Source: Sapientia aquatica (GTDB lineage Bacteria; Pseudomonadota; Gammaproteobacteria; Burkholderiales; Burkholderiaceae_D). From it: a DNA stretch of 64,000 bases. This document shows, piece by piece, positions 44,366 to 54,068 of the stretch; positions within the stretch are counted from its first letter, which is position 1; every line of letters starts with the position of its first letter. A program made the position numbers and the translations under genes. The stretch is from assembly GCF_004358105.1 (NCBI RefSeq), contig NZ_SMYL01000008.1:1-64000 (forward strand), written 5' to 3'. The notes under the pieces are model-generated. The model worked only from the letters and a program-made list of their open reading frames with translations, had not been told where the DNA came from and ran no database searches.

Positions 44366-44965
44366 TTAGTCAATGCGCTCATAACATTGACGAATACGTG
44401 CCACGTCGCCGTGATCAAAATGCCACCATTCGGTTTTAATCCCCTTAAAACCGCCCTGCCGCATCGCTGCATACAAGATGTGTCGATTGGCTAACTGCGC
44501 CTGAGTTAGCAGACCTTGGGCAAGATGTTGTTGTTCGTATTCGGGATGGGAAAGCGGTGACATCTGGTCAAATTCAGCGCCCATGTCTAACGGATTGCCG
44601 TTGGCGTCCAATAAGGTCACGTCGACCGCCATCCCAAACGAATGAATCGAGCCGCGCTGAGGATTAGCCAAATACATCTGCAATTGGGTACCTTTTAGTT
44701 GATCCCACAATAATTGCTGGGCGCGGTGCGGACGCAATGCATCCAAAATTTGTAGCTGTAGCGGCGAAGATTGTGCGGCTAGCCATTGCGCGGCGCGCTG
44801 AATTCCCTCGGCTGCTTCGCGATGCAGCCAAGCGCAATTCCACTGACCGTACACGCTGCGACCGACAAAGTTATTGTCGCCCTGATAGCGCAAATCGATC
44901 GCAATGCCATCAATGGCGCTTAACGCCACAAAATCAGGATGCGTGTGGATTTGCTCAATCTGCAC
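44366..44965 (-). CDS. ddpX: D-alanyl-D-alanine dipeptidase (VanX/DdpX)
   Basis: 199 residues of the M15D zinc peptidases. The zinc motif SIHSFGMAVD supplies H and D, and EWWHFDHG supplies the third ligand and catalytic glutamate. DRLRY-like IDLRYQGDNNFVGR is the family N-terminus. It splits free D-Ala-D-Ala; DdpX in E. coli sits beside a D-Ala-D-Ala ABC transporter, as here. 3 bp separate it from the LysR gene. Confidence 0.93.
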   Translation of the reverse strand: MQIEQIHTHPDFVALSAIDGIAIDLRYQGDNNFVGRSVYGQWNCAWLHREAAEGIQRAAQWLAAQSSPLQLQILDALRPHRAQQLLWDQLKGTQLQMYLANPQRGSIHSFGMAVDVTLLDANGNPLDMGAEFDQMSPLSHPEYEQQHLAQGLLTQAQLANRHILYAAMRQGGFKGIKTEWWHFDHGDVARIRQCYERID

Positions 44966-44968
44966 GAG

Positions 44969-45874
44969 TTAACTCGCCTCATTCGTTAGGCAGTTGCAAG
45001 CGGCGCGGCGTAAATCATCGACTAAGCTGCGCGCCGCGTGCGACAGCGGCGACAAATTGGCCGTCAACAAATACAACTCCACCGCAATAGCTGGCTCAAT
45101 CGGGCGGCGCATGGCGCTGTCCAGATCAATCATGGCGGCAGTATAAGGATCGATCACCGCCACGCCCGCGCCGTGTTCCACCAAGCTACGCGCTAATTGG
45201 TAAGTTTGGACAGTGGTGTGGGTATTGACGGCGTGTTCGACCAGATTACACGCGTCGAAGAAGCGACTGCCGAGCGGATCGTCTTCGGGCAATCCAATTA
45301 AGCGGTTCGGTAAATCCGTGATCGCAATCGGTTGATCAGAGAGTTCCTGCGGCCAAGTGCCTACTGGCGCAATCGCGGTCATCACGCCTTGGGCAATCGT
45401 CTCAACTTGAATGCTGGGATGCTGCGGATTTTGGAGCGACAAGGCAAAATCGGCTTCGCCCAATAACAGCGCGTTCACAATTTCGCGCGTGTGTTGGGTG
45501 GCTAGTTGGCAATGGGTGTCGGCGTATTTTTTACGCCATTCGCGCATGGCAATCGGCACCAAAGTCAGCGCCAGCGTTGGGGTAGAAACCAGCTTCACCA
45601 CTTCCGTCGCGCCATTACGCAAACTGCTGGCTAAGCGTCGCACCGAATGCAGATCGCGATTAACCCGATCAACTTCGATAAATAATTTTTGGGCTTCGGG
45701 AGTTGGGTAAAGTTTGCCCTTGACGCGCTCAAACAATTTCAACCCAAGCTGCATCTCGCAATGCTGCAACACTTTGGTGACCGCCGGCTGCGAGATAAAT
45801 AAAATCTGCGCCGCGCCGCTAATCGAGCCAGCTTGCATGATGGCGTGAAAAACTTCGATATGTCTTAGTCGCAT
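44969..45874 (-). CDS. LysR family regulator of the murein-peptide operon
   Basis: 301 residues. Winged helix (IEVFHAIMQAGSISGAAQILFISQPAVTKVLQHCEMQLGLKLFERVKGKLYPT) and effector domain. It lies inside the operon between dppF and ddpX with gaps of 3-4 bp, so it is cotranscribed with its likely targets. It may also act on the divergent region at 51346-51549. Confidence 0.92.
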   Translation of the reverse strand: MRLRHIEVFHAIMQAGSISGAAQILFISQPAVTKVLQHCEMQLGLKLFERVKGKLYPTPEAQKLFIEVDRVNRDLHSVRRLASSLRNGATEVVKLVSTPTLALTLVPIAMREWRKKYADTHCQLATQHTREIVNALLLGEADFALSLQNPQHPSIQVETIAQGVMTAIAPVGTWPQELSDQPIAITDLPNRLIGLPEDDPLGSRFFDACNLVEHAVNTHTTVQTYQLARSLVEHGAGVAVIDPYTAAMIDLDSAMRRPIEPAIAVELYLLTANLSPLSHAARSLVDDLRRAACNCLTNEAS

Positions 45875-45878
45875 ACGC

Positions 45879-46892
45879 TCATCCGATGAGCTCTTCTAAA
45901 CGATGACAGGCCACTTGTCTTCCTTCCCAAGAACGTAGTTGCGGTAATTCTAGCTGACAACGATCAATTGCATAAGGGCAACGTTTATGAAACGCGCATC
46001 CGGTGGGCGGATTGAGTGGGCTTGGCAATTCGCCCTTGATGTTAATTTTGATACGACGATCTTGCGGCCGAATCGCTGGCGTGGCGCTCATCAGCGCTTG
46101 GGTGTAAGGATGGAAAGGCTTATCAAACACATCGACCTTGCTGCCGTACTCCACCACTCGCCCTAAATACATCACCATCACTTCATCGGCCACATGCTCA
46201 ACGACCGACAAATTGTGCGAGATAAAGACATAGGAGGTGCCAAATTCATCCTGCAAATCCATGAACAGGTTCAAAATCTGCGCTTGAATCGATACATCCA
46301 AGGCCGACACCGGCTCATCGGCAACCACAATGCTAGGATTCAAAATCATGGCGCGCGCAATCGCAATCCGTTGGCGTTGGCCGCCCGAAAACATGTGCGG
46401 ATAACGTTGCCCAAATTCGGGCCGCAAGCCAACTCGCGCAATCATTGCTGCAATGCGCTGGGCGCGTTCGGCCTTTTCTAACTTGGTGTTGATGAGCAAT
46501 GGCTCATCCAAGGTGGCAGCGATTTGTTTGCGCGGATTGAGGCTGGCAAACGGGTTTTGAAACACCATCTGCACTTGGCTGCGTAGGTATTTCAGTTCAT
46601 GCAGGTTCGCTTGCGCGACATTAACGCCCTTAATGATTAACTCACCCGAGCTTGCCGGCTCAATGAGCGTCAACTGGCGCGCCAAAGTGGATTTGCCGCA
46701 GCCGGATTCCCCAACCACCGCCAACGTATGTTTTTTGCCTAAGCTAAAGGACACGCCATTGAGCGCTTTAACCGTCCCTGCTTTGGCAAATAGTCCGTTA
46801 TTGATCGCGTAGTGGCGGGTTAAATTTTGCGCCTGCAAAATTGGCCTAGCTTGCTCAACATTGATTTGGTCGGATTTTGGGTGAGTTGACAT
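45879..46892 (-). CDS. dppF: dipeptide ABC transporter ATPase (DppF type)
   Basis: 337 residues. Walker A GESGCGKSTL, signature SGGQRQRIAIARAM, Walker B IVVADEPVSALD, H-loop FISHNLSV; a C-terminal oligopeptide-transporter domain (NPPTGCAFHKRCPYAIDRC) has three cysteines as expected for a metal site. Partner of the DppD-type ATPase. Confidence 0.93.
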   Translation of the reverse strand: MSTHPKSDQINVEQARPILQAQNLTRHYAINNGLFAKAGTVKALNGVSFSLGKKHTLAVVGESGCGKSTLARQLTLIEPASSGELIIKGVNVAQANLHELKYLRSQVQMVFQNPFASLNPRKQIAATLDEPLLINTKLEKAERAQRIAAMIARVGLRPEFGQRYPHMFSGGQRQRIAIARAMILNPSIVVADEPVSALDVSIQAQILNLFMDLQDEFGTSYVFISHNLSVVEHVADEVMVMYLGRVVEYGSKVDVFDKPFHPYTQALMSATPAIRPQDRRIKINIKGELPSPLNPPTGCAFHKRCPYAIDRCQLELPQLRSWEGRQVACHRLEELIG

Positions 46893-46896
46893 GAGT

Positions 46897-47865
46897 TCAG
46901 CTACCGACTTCTAAAGGATAAAAACAACGTGTTTGCGCGATGCCTACCTGGGCTAATGGCGGCTTGTTTTGATGGCATTGGGCTTGTGCGTAGGCGCAGC
47001 GCGGCGCTAATAGACAGCCTTGCGGGCGATTATATTGACCGGGCACGAGACCGCTTAAAGCCGATAAACGGCGCGCTCCTTTGTTATGTTCGGGGATCGC
47101 ATCGAGCAATGCTTTGGTGTAGGGATGCGTTGGGCTATCGAATAAATTAGGCACAGGCTGTTGCTCCACCACCTGCCCGGCGTACATCACATAAGCCCGT
47201 TGCGCCATCTCCGCGATAATCGCTAAATCGTGGCTAATCATGATTAACGCCATATTGGATTCTTTTTGCAAGCGCACCAACAATTCCATAATTTGCGCTT
47301 GAATCGTGACATCTAATGCCGTGGTCGGCTCATCCGCAATCAATAATTTTGGCTCGCACGAAATCGCCATGGCAATCATCACGCGCTGATTCATGCCACC
47401 GGATAATTCGTGCGGATAGGAATTGATGCGGCTTTTGGCGGCAGGGATTTCAACCCAATCCAATAAATCCAGAACGCGCTTTTCTAACGCCGCGCCGCGC
47501 AAATTCATGTGCAGCTTTAACGTTTCGCGGATTTGAAAGCCGATGGTGTACGACGGATTTAAACTGGTCAACGCATCCTGGAAAATCATCGCCACGTCGC
47601 GTCCAATAATCTGTCGGCGCTGCTTAACATCCATCTTTAACAAATCGTGCCCATCAAACAGCAATTGATCGGCGCTGCATTGACCCGGCGGATCGATCAA
47701 TCCCATTAAAGCCATCATAGAAACCGATTTACCCGAACCAGATTCGCCCACCACACCGATCAATTCGCCGCGCTTAACATGCATGCTCACGCCATCGACC
47801 GCGCGAAAAGCTTGCTTGCCGCTGCCGAATTCAACCCGCAAATTATCAATGGTGAGCAAACTCAT
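46897..47865 (-). CDS. dppD: dipeptide ABC transporter ATPase (DppD type)
   Basis: 322 residues from ATG 47865, which has GGAG; an upstream GTG-type start at 47880 would overlap dppC. Walker [12 protein letters not shown], signature [15 protein letters not shown], Walker [13 protein letters not shown], and the C-terminal cysteine-rich oligopeptide motif. It drives peptide uptake with DppF. Confidence 0.93.
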   Translation of the reverse strand: MSLLTIDNLRVEFGSGKQAFRAVDGVSMHVKRGELIGVVGESGSGKSVSMMALMGLIDPPGQCSADQLLFDGHDLLKMDVKQRRQIIGRDVAMIFQDALTSLNPSYTIGFQIRETLKLHMNLRGAALEKRVLDLLDWVEIPAAKSRINSYPHELSGGMNQRVMIAMAISCEPKLLIADEPTTALDVTIQAQIMELLVRLQKESNMALIMISHDLAIIAEMAQRAYVMYAGQVVEQQPVPNLFDSPTHPYTKALLDAIPEHNKGARRLSALSGLVPGQYNRPQGCLLAPRCAYAQAQCHQNKPPLAQVGIAQTRCFYPLEVGS

Positions 47866-47869
47866 TTCG

Positions 47870-48802
47870 CTATGCTCCACGTTTTAATTTTGGATCGAGG
47901 GCATCGCGCAAACCGTCGCCCATTAAATTGATCGACAACACCGTCAGCAACACGGTCAAGCCGGGAATCGTCACCACCCATGGCGCACGTTGAATATAGT
48001 CGCGCGCTGCCGATAACATCGCGCCCCATTCCGGCGTTGGCGCTTGCACCCCCAAACCTAAAAATCCTAAGGCGGCGGCTTCTAATATCGAGGAAGAAAA
48101 TCCTAAAGTGGCATTAACGATTAACGGTGCCAAGCAATTCGGCAGCACCGTGTTAAACATCAGCCGCCAAATCGAGGCACCTGCGACGCGGCTGGCGGTG
48201 ACGTATTCTTTTTCGATTTCCGCCAAGGCTGAAGCGCGCGTTAAGCGCGTGTAACTTGGCAAGGTGCCAATCGCAATCGCAATCGTCGTATTAATCAATC
48301 CGGGGCCAAGTACCGTGATGACGCAGATCGCTAATAACAAGGACGGCAACGCCAGCATCACGTCCATCACGCGCATAATCAACACGCCTAAACGCTTAGG
48401 GAAAAACGCCGCCAGCAAACCCAGCGTCATGCCGGGAACGAGCGACAGCAATACTGAGGTCAAGCCGATCAATAAAGAAATCCGCGCACCATAAATCAGG
48501 CGCGACAAAATATCACGCCCCAATTCATCGGTTCCAAATAAAAATGCCGCGTTCCCGCCATCCTCCCAAACGGGCGGCATCAACATGTGATCGCGGAATT
48601 GTTCGATCGGATTATGCGGCGCTAAGACGCCTGCCAAGAGCGCGCACAGCACGATAAAGACAAAGAAAATACTGGCCACCAATGCGCCGCGATTAGCCGA
48701 AAAACTCAAGCAAAATTGGCGCGCTGGCGAGATGTCGTGCGGCAGCGTTTGTTCCAAGGCCTCGGCGCTTGGGTTGGATGATAAATGGTCGGTGGCGTGC
48801 AC
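47870..48802 (-). CDS. dppC: dipeptide ABC transporter permease (DppC type)
   Basis: 310 residues with about six transmembrane segments, N-terminal cytoplasmic tail, and the [22 protein letters not shown] and EAA-loop [20 protein letters not shown] motifs of the family. Confidence 0.93.
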   Translation of the reverse strand: MHATDHLSSNPSAEALEQTLPHDISPARQFCLSFSANRGALVASIFFVFIVLCALLAGVLAPHNPIEQFRDHMLMPPVWEDGGNAAFLFGTDELGRDILSRLIYGARISLLIGLTSVLLSLVPGMTLGLLAAFFPKRLGVLIMRVMDVMLALPSLLLAICVITVLGPGLINTTIAIAIGTLPSYTRLTRASALAEIEKEYVTASRVAGASIWRLMFNTVLPNCLAPLIVNATLGFSSSILEAAALGFLGLGVQAPTPEWGAMLSAARDYIQRAPWVVTIPGLTVLLTVLSINLMGDGLRDALDPKLKRGA

Positions 48803-48817
48803 GAGCTAAGCTTCCTT

Positions 48818-49825
48818 TCAATGTCCGCGTATGCGCGGATTAACTAAGCCGTACAACATATCAACAATCAAGTTGACCGCGATGATGATGCACGCCGTGA
48901 TCAAAATACCGGCCTGCACCACCGGATAATCACGCTGCGCGATCGAATCGATTAACCATTTTCCGATGCCAGGCCAAGAAAAAATCGTCTCGGTCAGCAC
49001 CGCTCCAGCCAGCAAACTACCTACTTGCAAACCAATAATGGTGATGACTGGAATTAAGGCATTCCGCAATCCGTGCACCACCACGATTCGAGTCGTGCTT
49101 AATCCTTTCGCGCGTGCGGTGCGGATGTAATCTTCTTTCAAAACTTCAATCATGGCTGAGCGCGTCATGCGCGCAATCACCGCCAGCGGCACGGTACCTA
49201 GGGCAATCATCGGAAGAATCAAATGCATGAGCGCGGATTTAAAAGCGTCTACGTCGTGCGCCAGTAAGGTATCGATTAATAAAAATCCTGTCACCACTGG
49301 CACATCAAATTCGATATCAATCCGTCCTGATACCGGCGTCCAACCAAGATGCACCGAAAAAAATAAGGTCAGGATCAAGCCCCACCAAAAAATCGGCATC
49401 GAATAACCCGCCAGCGCGCCCCCCATAACACCGTGATCCAAGACCGAACCGCGCTTTAGTCCCGCTAACATCCCCGCTGGCAGACCGAGCGCCAAAGCGA
49501 ACAGCATTGCGGCAAGCGACAACTCCACCGTGGCCGGAAAAAATGCTAAAAATTCGGCGATCACCGGCTCCCTACTGACCAAGCTATCACCCAAATCACC
49601 GTGCAAAAGTTGATCAAGGTAAGCACCATATTGTTGATACAGCGGCAGATCTAATTTGAGCTTATGCATCTCGATCTGATGCACCGCAGGGTCCAGATGA
49701 CGCTCGCCCGCCATCACTTCTATTGGGTCGCCCGGGATTAAGCGTATCAATAGAAACGCGAGCAAGGTAATTCCAATCAAGGTTGGAATGACTGCCAGCA
49801 GTTTTTTAGTGACGAATGCGAACAA
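48818..49825 (-). CDS. dppB: dipeptide ABC transporter permease (DppB type)
   Basis: 335 residues, starting with a hydrophobic helix (KKLLAVIPTLIGITLLAFLLIRLIPGDP) as in all DppB proteins, six membrane segments and the EAA loop YIRTARAKGLSTTRIVVVHGLRNALIPV. It forms the membrane channel with DppC. Confidence 0.94.
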   Translation of the reverse strand: MFAFVTKKLLAVIPTLIGITLLAFLLIRLIPGDPIEVMAGERHLDPAVHQIEMHKLKLDLPLYQQYGAYLDQLLHGDLGDSLVSREPVIAEFLAFFPATVELSLAAMLFALALGLPAGMLAGLKRGSVLDHGVMGGALAGYSMPIFWWGLILTLFFSVHLGWTPVSGRIDIEFDVPVVTGFLLIDTLLAHDVDAFKSALMHLILPMIALGTVPLAVIARMTRSAMIEVLKEDYIRTARAKGLSTTRIVVVHGLRNALIPVITIIGLQVGSLLAGAVLTETIFSWPGIGKWLIDSIAQRDYPVVQAGILITACIIIAVNLIVDMLYGLVNPRIRGH

Positions 49826-49839
49826 TGTGGCCTCTGGTT

Positions 49840-51345
49840 TTAATGAATCACTGGTTTGGTTTTTGCGGTATTGCTAGTTTGCTCGGATGAGGTAGCAACC
49901 CATTCGATTAAGTCGTGCAATACAAGACGACCAGCGGCGGCATCAGGACGATTAATGATGCCGACCACTATCCAGTTTTCGCCATCTTTATCGCGCACAT
50001 ATCCGGCGATGGCGGAAGTGTTATTCAGCGTTCCGCCCTTAATCCTTGCTGCGCCTAGTTCGATGTTGGAATGGCTTTTCGCCATCGTTCCATCCACACC
50101 AAAAATGGGCAAACTGCTTTTGAACTCAGCGCTCCAATTACTACCCGCGGCAGCGCGCAATACTTGCGCTAATTGGAGCGGACTAATGCGTTCAATGCGC
50201 GACAAACCCGAACCGTTTTCCAGCACCAAACCAGTATCGTCGATGTGCTGCTGATGCAGCCACTGCCGCACCGACTGTTGCGCTAAATTTAAGGTCAACT
50301 CAGAGTCCTTAGTTTTTGCCTGCGCGCCCAAGGTTAAATACAGGTCACGCGCCATCGTATTATCGGAGCGCTTATTGATGATGCGCACAATCTCGGCTAA
50401 AGATTCGGATACGTGTTCAGAGACGATTTGCGCCTGCGCTGGGGTCGCGCCATCGCGCACAACTCCATTCCATTGCCCACCCATTTCACGCCAAAGGCGG
50501 CGGATTAGCCGTTCGATATACAGGTTGCGATCTAAAATATTGGTCGAAGTTTGATTGCGGCATCCACGCGGAAAAGTCCCGTTCAAGATAACGGTTGGAT
50601 TACCCGCTTCCATGACAACGGTTGGAACCGGCCACTCCTCATCCCATTCAGCGCAATTTTCATCGACTAGTTGCAACTGGCTTTGAATCTGCACGCCATC
50701 AAGTGGTGGCAAAAATTGCACGGCAACTTTGTCGCGATCAGAACTTAGCTGCAAATCAATCAAATTAGCGCTGACCAGCATCGCGTCGGGAATCACGTTG
50801 TAGTACTGGGTCGGGGTGGAATCAAACGGAGCAACATTGAGATCAATGCGGGTGGGATTAAAAAAGCGGCGATCAATAATTAGGTCGCCGTTAATGTGAT
50901 GTATGCCTTGAGCGTAAATTTCTCTGAGCATGACGCCTAGCTTTTCCCAATTCAGATTTGGCTCAGCACCACCGCGTAAATACAAGGCCCCATTAAGCAC
51001 GCCATCGGCGGGTGACTGCTCGGTAAGGAAGGCGGTTTTCCAATGAAACGCTGGGCCCAGGGTATCGAGCGCCGCAATCGTGGTGAGCGTTTTTAATGTG
51101 GATGCCGGACTCATTGCACGGCGAGCTAAATGACTTAAACGCAGATGGCCATCGCGCTCAGCCATCACAACCACGCCGATCTCTTGCTGCTTAATTCCTT
51201 GAGCGCGCAAGCTGGCTTGGAGTTCAGGCGGTAATTGATTGTCGGCGATACAACTGCTGGCCAGCGCACAACTCGCGGCCAGCAAGACACAGTTGATCGC
51301 AGTCCAGCAGGTGCTAGACATGGCTTTCTTGAGCGGGAATACCAT
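49840..51345 (-). CDS. dacB: D-Ala-D-Ala carboxypeptidase/endopeptidase (PBP4, S13)
   Basis: 501 residues. Serine motif SPASTLKTLTT (SxxK), SDN (KRSDNTMARDL) and the third motif IKGGTLNNTS. It removes terminal D-Ala from pentapeptides or cuts 4,3-crosslinks in the periplasm, releasing the D-Ala peptides that the rest of the locus could use. Hydrophobic N-terminus (CVLLAASCALASSC) is a signal or lipobox. First gene of the leftward operon; weak ribosome site, internal ATG at 51321 also possible. Confidence 0.9.
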   Translation of the reverse strand: MVFPLKKAMSSTCWTAINCVLLAASCALASSCIADNQLPPELQASLRAQGIKQQEIGVVVMAERDGHLRLSHLARRAMSPASTLKTLTTIAALDTLGPAFHWKTAFLTEQSPADGVLNGALYLRGGAEPNLNWEKLGVMLREIYAQGIHHINGDLIIDRRFFNPTRIDLNVAPFDSTPTQYYNVIPDAMLVSANLIDLQLSSDRDKVAVQFLPPLDGVQIQSQLQLVDENCAEWDEEWPVPTVVMEAGNPTVILNGTFPRGCRNQTSTNILDRNLYIERLIRRLWREMGGQWNGVVRDGATPAQAQIVSEHVSESLAEIVRIINKRSDNTMARDLYLTLGAQAKTKDSELTLNLAQQSVRQWLHQQHIDDTGLVLENGSGLSRIERISPLQLAQVLRAAAGSNWSAEFKSSLPIFGVDGTMAKSHSNIELGAARIKGGTLNNTSAIAGYVRDKDGENWIVVGIINRPDAAAGRLVLHDLIEWVATSSEQTSNTAKTKPVIH

Positions 51346-51549
51346 CGTCTCGACTTAATTTATGTTTTAGTTAGTTTAGGTGCTGCGAATTCGAATTTGA
51401 AGTGTGCCTTGTTTAAAACGTGTTTGCTAATCACCAGCTGCACACTGCCTATTCCACCAGGTTATGGGGCTAGTTTATGCAGTCATTAGCTAGCCGATAA
51501 GTCCTCCAATAAACTCGGCGCATTAATTCAACATATTGAAGGCAATATT
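51346..51549. promoter_or_regulatory. divergent dacB/dadA control region
   Basis: 204 bp between the two halves of the murein-peptide locus. A perfect AATTCGAATT palindrome lies at 51388-51397 and could be part of a regulator site. AAGG precedes the dadA ATG. Confidence 0.45.
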
Positions 51550-52794
51550 ATGCGTGAAGTATGTGTCATTGGCGCAGGTGTTATCGGACTAAGCAGCGCG
51601 TGGTATTTGGCCCAAGCGGGTTATAAAGTGACCCTCATCGACCAAGCCAGCAATGTTGGCACCGGTACGAGCTACATGAACGGCGGCCAGCTCAGCTATC
51701 GCTACGTCTCGCCGCTAGCCGATTCTGGCGTGCCGCTTAAGGCCTTGAAGTGGTTATTTGAGCAAGACGGCCCGTTACGATTTAAACCACAAGCCGACCT
51801 GACTCAATGGAATTGGCTGACGAATTTTCTGTTGCATTGTCGTGCATCGGTCAACAGAAAAACAACATTACGCTTGGCAAGGCTGGGACAATACAGTCGC
51901 TTTTGCATGCAGGACTTAATTAAAGAGCACGATTTAGCCAATTTTAACTACCGCGAATCGGGCAAGTTGGTGGTTTATCGCAATGCCTCGACGTTTAGCC
52001 GAGCGATTGCGCCGATCAAAAAAGAAGACGTACAACAAGTGCTCGACCGCGATGAATGCCTGCAACAAGAACCAGCGATTGCTGCGCTGCACGATCAACT
52101 GGCGGGCGGAATTTATACGCCATCGGAAGCGGTCGCGGATTGCTATGGATTTTGTCTTTCGCTGCAAAAAAAATTAAGCAGTCATCCCAATTTTGTCGGT
52201 CTGCGTTATGCCACGGTGACCCATTTCAATCGGCTTGCTGGCAATCGCTTGCAATTGGCGACGACCCAAGGCGAGATTGATTGCGCCAATTTTGTGCTGA
52301 CTGCGGGCATCGCTAGTCGCCGTTTAGCAGCCACGATCAATGTCGATTTACCGCTTTACCCGCTCAAAGGTTACAGCCTTAATGTGCCGTTTGAACCAAC
52401 GCATTTAGTACCAACAACGAGCGTCACCGATTTTGAAAAGAAAGTGTTGTACGCCCGCATCGGCAACCATTTACGCGTCTCTGCGATGGTCGATATGGTG
52501 GGCGAAAATAACGAAATTGATAATGCGCGCATTGCCAGCTTGTTACGTATTGCGCGGCGCGATATGCCCAACGCGGGTGATTATGAGCACAGTCAACAAT
52601 GGACTGGATTGCGTCCTGCAACACCGAGCGGTTCACCCATCGTCGGCTGTAGTTCGCAACCGGGCTTATGGTTAAATGTAGGACACGGCGCGCTGGGATT
52701 CACTTTTGCCTGCGGCACTGCTAGCCTACTGGCCAGTTTAATGACAACGGGACATCCACCACAAGAATTACACGGACTCACATGGCTCAATTAA
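51550..52794 (+). CDS. dadA: D-amino acid dehydrogenase (DadA-like)
   Basis: 414 residues. FAD site GAGVIGLSSAWYLAQAGYKVTLID at the N-terminus, GTSYMNGGQLSYRYVSPL, and C-terminal GLRPATPSGSPIVGC with HGALGFTFACG. It oxidises D-amino acids, mostly D-Ala, to keto acids, feeding electrons to the respiratory chain at the inner membrane. It would finish the breakdown of D-Ala released by dacB and ddpX. Overlaps the next gene by 13 bp. Confidence 0.92.
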   Translation: MREVCVIGAGVIGLSSAWYLAQAGYKVTLIDQASNVGTGTSYMNGGQLSYRYVSPLADSGVPLKALKWLFEQDGPLRFKPQADLTQWNWLTNFLLHCRASVNRKTTLRLARLGQYSRFCMQDLIKEHDLANFNYRESGKLVVYRNASTFSRAIAPIKKEDVQQVLDRDECLQQEPAIAALHDQLAGGIYTPSEAVADCYGFCLSLQKKLSSHPNFVGLRYATVTHFNRLAGNRLQLATTQGEIDCANFVLTAGIASRRLAATINVDLPLYPLKGYSLNVPFEPTHLVPTTSVTDFEKKVLYARIGNHLRVSAMVDMVGENNEIDNARIASLLRIARRDMPNAGDYEHSQQWTGLRPATPSGSPIVGCSSQPGLWLNVGHGALGFTFACGTASLLASLMTTGHPPQELHGLTWLN

Positions 52795-54017
52795 TAACAA
52801 ACGAAAGCTTGGCCAAAGCGCTCATCAAATTGGTCAACGAGCAGCATTTTGAACACACGCCAGATTCGATGCGGGCTGGCTTAGCTATTGAAGAATTTCC
52901 CAGTTTGGACTTAGCGGTTGCGGTGTTTCCCAACGGCGAGCAAACCACCGACGCTGTGTGGGCCAACGTCTTATTTTCGCGTGATTTTCCGCAAGGCCAG
53001 ATCGCGCGCATCGCTGGCCAAGCCGGGCCGGTGTACAACATCCACTATCTCAAAGACCAAATCAATTCGGACTACGAATCGATTGCGTGGTTACCAGGCG
53101 CGGACTGGAATAAGTTGAGGTGGGAAACCTTGCAAGGCACCGGAACCGATTTCGTTCAACCCTACCCTGCCTCGCTGCTCAAGTTAATGGTGTTGGTCGG
53201 CGTGGCTAAATTAATCGATCAAGGTAAGTTCGATTGGAGCATGGAGCGCAGTTTCGGGGGCATCACCAAAACTATCGACGCTTGGGCGGATTCGATGATC
53301 GTCGCTAGCAACAACGATGCGACCACCGCATTGGTGAGCCTATTACATCACGGCGAATTGATTGTGTGCCAAGGCGAGAACGAAATTAATCACCTCAACG
53401 CGCTTTTTGCCCACTATGGTTTAACGACCTTAAAGCTGTCCAATACGCGCGCCAACGGCGGCTGGCGTTCAGCCGATGGCGCAGGCGTTGGCAATATTCA
53501 TATGACCGCGTGGGATACAGTGCGCTTGCTGTGGTTGCTCAGTGATGCGGGACCCAAAGCACCGTGGTTGGCACCGGAGGTTGAACCGATTTTGAGCAAA
53601 GAAGGTAAGCACCGAGTTTGGGGATATTTAGGCCTACAAGGATTGCATACGATTTTGTCGTCCACCAGTTTGGCCGGCGTCGATGGCTGGCAAACTGGCA
53701 TTCCCGCGCATTTATCGGAGCGTTGGATTCAGTCCGATGGCAGCGTGTTGGTGGAAGATATCCCCTTGCCCGCCGATGTGCGCCCAGCCAATAGCGCAGC
53801 CGATGCGTATTTCGCGCATAAAACAGGCAATACCGAAAACTATTGTTCTGACGCGGGTTTAGTTCGGTCATTTAATTCCAACGGTCGCCGTTATATTATT
53901 GCGCTGCTGAGCAATCTGGGTACGCGCTATCAAGCTAATCCCTATTGTTCGAGCACTTGGCGGATTCCGGCTTTGGGTCAAGCGATTGATCAATGGATTG
54001 CCCAGCAGGTTGAGTAG
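52782..54017 (+). CDS. beta-lactamase-fold serine hydrolase, no signal peptide
   Basis: 411 residues, class A beta-lactamase-like (serine beta-lactamase 2 type). Motifs: SLLK (YPASLLKLM), SNN (VASNNDA) and HKTGN. The lack of a signal peptide implies a cytoplasmic enzyme, possibly a D-peptidase acting on imported peptides. An N-terminal 120-residue region is extra. Starts inside dadA. Confidence 0.85.
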   Translation: MAQLITNESLAKALIKLVNEQHFEHTPDSMRAGLAIEEFPSLDLAVAVFPNGEQTTDAVWANVLFSRDFPQGQIARIAGQAGPVYNIHYLKDQINSDYESIAWLPGADWNKLRWETLQGTGTDFVQPYPASLLKLMVLVGVAKLIDQGKFDWSMERSFGGITKTIDAWADSMIVASNNDATTALVSLLHHGELIVCQGENEINHLNALFAHYGLTTLKLSNTRANGGWRSADGAGVGNIHMTAWDTVRLLWLLSDAGPKAPWLAPEVEPILSKEGKHRVWGYLGLQGLHTILSSTSLAGVDGWQTGIPAHLSERWIQSDGSVLVEDIPLPADVRPANSAADAYFAHKTGNTENYCSDAGLVRSFNSNGRRYIIALLSNLGTRYQANPYCSSTWRIPALGQAIDQWIAQQVE

Positions 54018-54068
54018 CAGTTTTTTAGCCAAGTGTTCAACACCGTATTCACCGTGAAGTTGTCATCC

